DNA of 64,000 nucleotides from Pempheris klunzingeri. Lineage: Eukaryota > Chordata > Actinopteri > Acropomatiformes > Pempheridae. The position numbers were made by a program, and so were the translations under genes. How positions within the stretch are numbered: position 1 is the first letter of the stretch; each line of letters opens with the position of its first letter. Below the pieces are notes generated by a model. That model was not told the DNA's origin, did no database searches, and saw only the letters and a list, made by a program, of their open reading frames with translations. Shown one piece after another: positions 63,107 through 64,000 of this stretch. The DNA is taken from assembly GCF_042242105.1 (NCBI RefSeq), contig NC_092019.1, forward strand, positions 13,016,328 through 13,080,327, in the 5' to 3' direction.

Positions 63107-64000
63107 CTACTCTTTTCCCAAACTCCCTTGATTATGGAAGTTTAAAAAGCAGTTGTGGTTGCGGGAGATACAAAGAAAGACGCAGCACTTAAGGCATAGC
63201 ACTCGAGATGTTCTCTGACAATCCCCAAAGCGACACCTGCCTCCTTCTCCCTCCCCAAGCTGCTCTGGCCAGTGGCCTGAACCATCGTACCGTGTAGCCG
63301 CATCTGGTAGAGGACTTTCGTCCACCAGGCTGGGACTGGAGGTTTCATTTGTTGCATGAGCCTCCTCTATGGGGGTTTGAGGAGGTACTGAGTCCTGGTT
63401 ATCAGAGCCACTGGAGAGGATCAAAGCCTTAGACACCTCCAATCTGAAGGCCATGAGAGTCAAAGGTGCAGACGCTGCCCTGTGGTCCTGTCTGTATAGG
63501 AGCCATGAGTTGACCAAAGCCAGATCTGTTAGGTACCAGAGCACCGCTTGGGGCCAGCAGGTTGGTGCAGAGGCAGTGAGAGGGATAGAGTAAAGCTTTA
63601 GCAGGTCTCTGTTGAGGTGAGCCGACATCTGGGCCTTCTCAAAGTTGTCAATGAGCAACGCCATGTTCCTCTGGCCATTTCCCGCAGTGGAAAGAATGAA
63701 GCCGCAATGCGATCTGCGTAACATCAGCTTCCCATCTGAGCTGACGAACTCATCTCCGATCTGTCCTCGCGCTCCTCCCACTCTGCCGGCCCCGTGAATC
63801 CCGGCAACCAACAGACGTTCCAGCATAGCAGGGGTGGAGAGTTCCTGTTTGCAAAGAAACACCATACTACCTCTGGGGACCATTTTCTCTATAGCATCTT
63901 CTTTGTCGGTCAAACCCAGTTTAAGATCCACATGTAAGAGCAAACCGCCAAATCCAATTAACGTAGTACAGAGGAGAGACGGTTTCTTATTGTGCATCTT
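63107..64000 (-). CDS. piggyBac transposase-derived (PGBD-like) protein, C-terminal part
   Basis: Open frame of at least 296 codons, ending TGA/TAG-type stop at 63,107 and still open at the window edge, so the start lies outside. The fold pattern is that of a DDE_Tnp_1_7 (piggyBac) core: GKLMLRR-type strand, then YLTDLALVNSWLLYRQ, the family's conserved terminal helix of the catalytic domain. A Cys-rich zinc domain follows (GRCRFGDCQRTS, VLCLKC, FLC, NHNCFLNFH), which in piggyBac enzymes binds the transposon ends. The positions where active enzymes have Asp look changed: the usual MDNFYSS reads LCKQELS, the WxDxRD segment reads AGNGQRN, and GGVDxSDQ reads SAHLNRDL. The frame is intact despite this, which suggests a domesticated host gene rather than a dying transposon. 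No inverted terminal repeats or TTAA borders are seen on its right or left within the window. Confidence 0.75.
   Translation of the reverse strand, partial: KMHNKKPSLLCTTLIGFGGLLLHVDLKLGLTDKEDAIEKMVPRGSMVFLCKQELSTPAMLERLLVAGIHGAGRVGGARGQIGDEFVSSDGKLMLRRSHCGFILSTAGNGQRNMALLIDNFEKAQMSAHLNRDLLKLYSIPLTASAPTCWPQAVLWYLTDLALVNSWLLYRQDHRAASAPLTLMAFRLEVSKALILSSGSDNQDSVPPQTPIEEAHATNETSSPSLVDESPLPDAATRYDGSGHWPEQLGEGEGGRCRFGDCQRTSRVLCLKCCVFLCISRNHNCFLNFHNQGSLGKE

Noticed and set aside
1-64000. CRISPR arrays, bacterial operons or insertion sequences
   Set aside because: The gene structure is eukaryotic throughout. The tandem repeats present are simple microsatellites without spacer architecture.

Overview
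The window is vertebrate nuclear DNA, almost certainly from a teleost fish and probably a percomorph. Genes are split into short GT-AG exons with compact introns, long (GT)n/(CA)n tracts are common, and many dispersed repeats belong to classes familiar from teleost genomes (tRNA-headed SINE, TA-flanked MITE, hAT/ZBED remnant, LINE 3' end). There is no operon structure, phage or CRISPR.

Layout. (1) 1-22,467: repeat-rich DNA without a recognisable gene, read as part of a very long first intron. (2) 22,468-22,537 (-): a 70-nt signal-peptide exon, possibly exon 1 of ptpru. (3) 26,415-31,704 (-): a complete nine-exon SAND-domain gene, gmeb1-like (510 aa). (4) 33,709-45,296 (+): a complete fifteen-exon CUB/LCCL/discoidin receptor, dcbld2-like (658 aa), divergent from gmeb1. 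(5) 47,171-49,181, 51,055-55,339 and 58,606-60,775 (all -): three unrelated C2H2 zinc-finger genes of 543, 753 and 416 aa. (6) 63,107-64,000 (-): the 3' part of a piggyBac-transposase-derived gene that appears to have lost all its catalytic aspartates and runs off the window edge.

For the four complete or nearly complete multi-exon models, every exon junction keeps the frame and the summed coding length is a multiple of three (1533, 1977, 1632, 2262 and 1251 nt), which is strong internal support. Exon models were built by eye from splice signals and protein continuity, not from transcripts.

The genes do not form one pathway. gmeb1, the three zinc-finger genes and the PGBD-like gene look nuclear and DNA-binding or transposase-derived. 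dcbld2 and the ptpru-like exon belong to cell-surface receptors. The most notable non-genic structures are a nest of transposable elements in the last dcbld2 intron (including an 874-bp hAT copy with a perfect 8-bp target duplication), a 176-bp MITE with perfect 26-bp inverted termini that may supply gmeb1's poly(A) signals, a perfect 19-bp-arm hairpin in a dcbld2 intron, and short local duplications in the left third.
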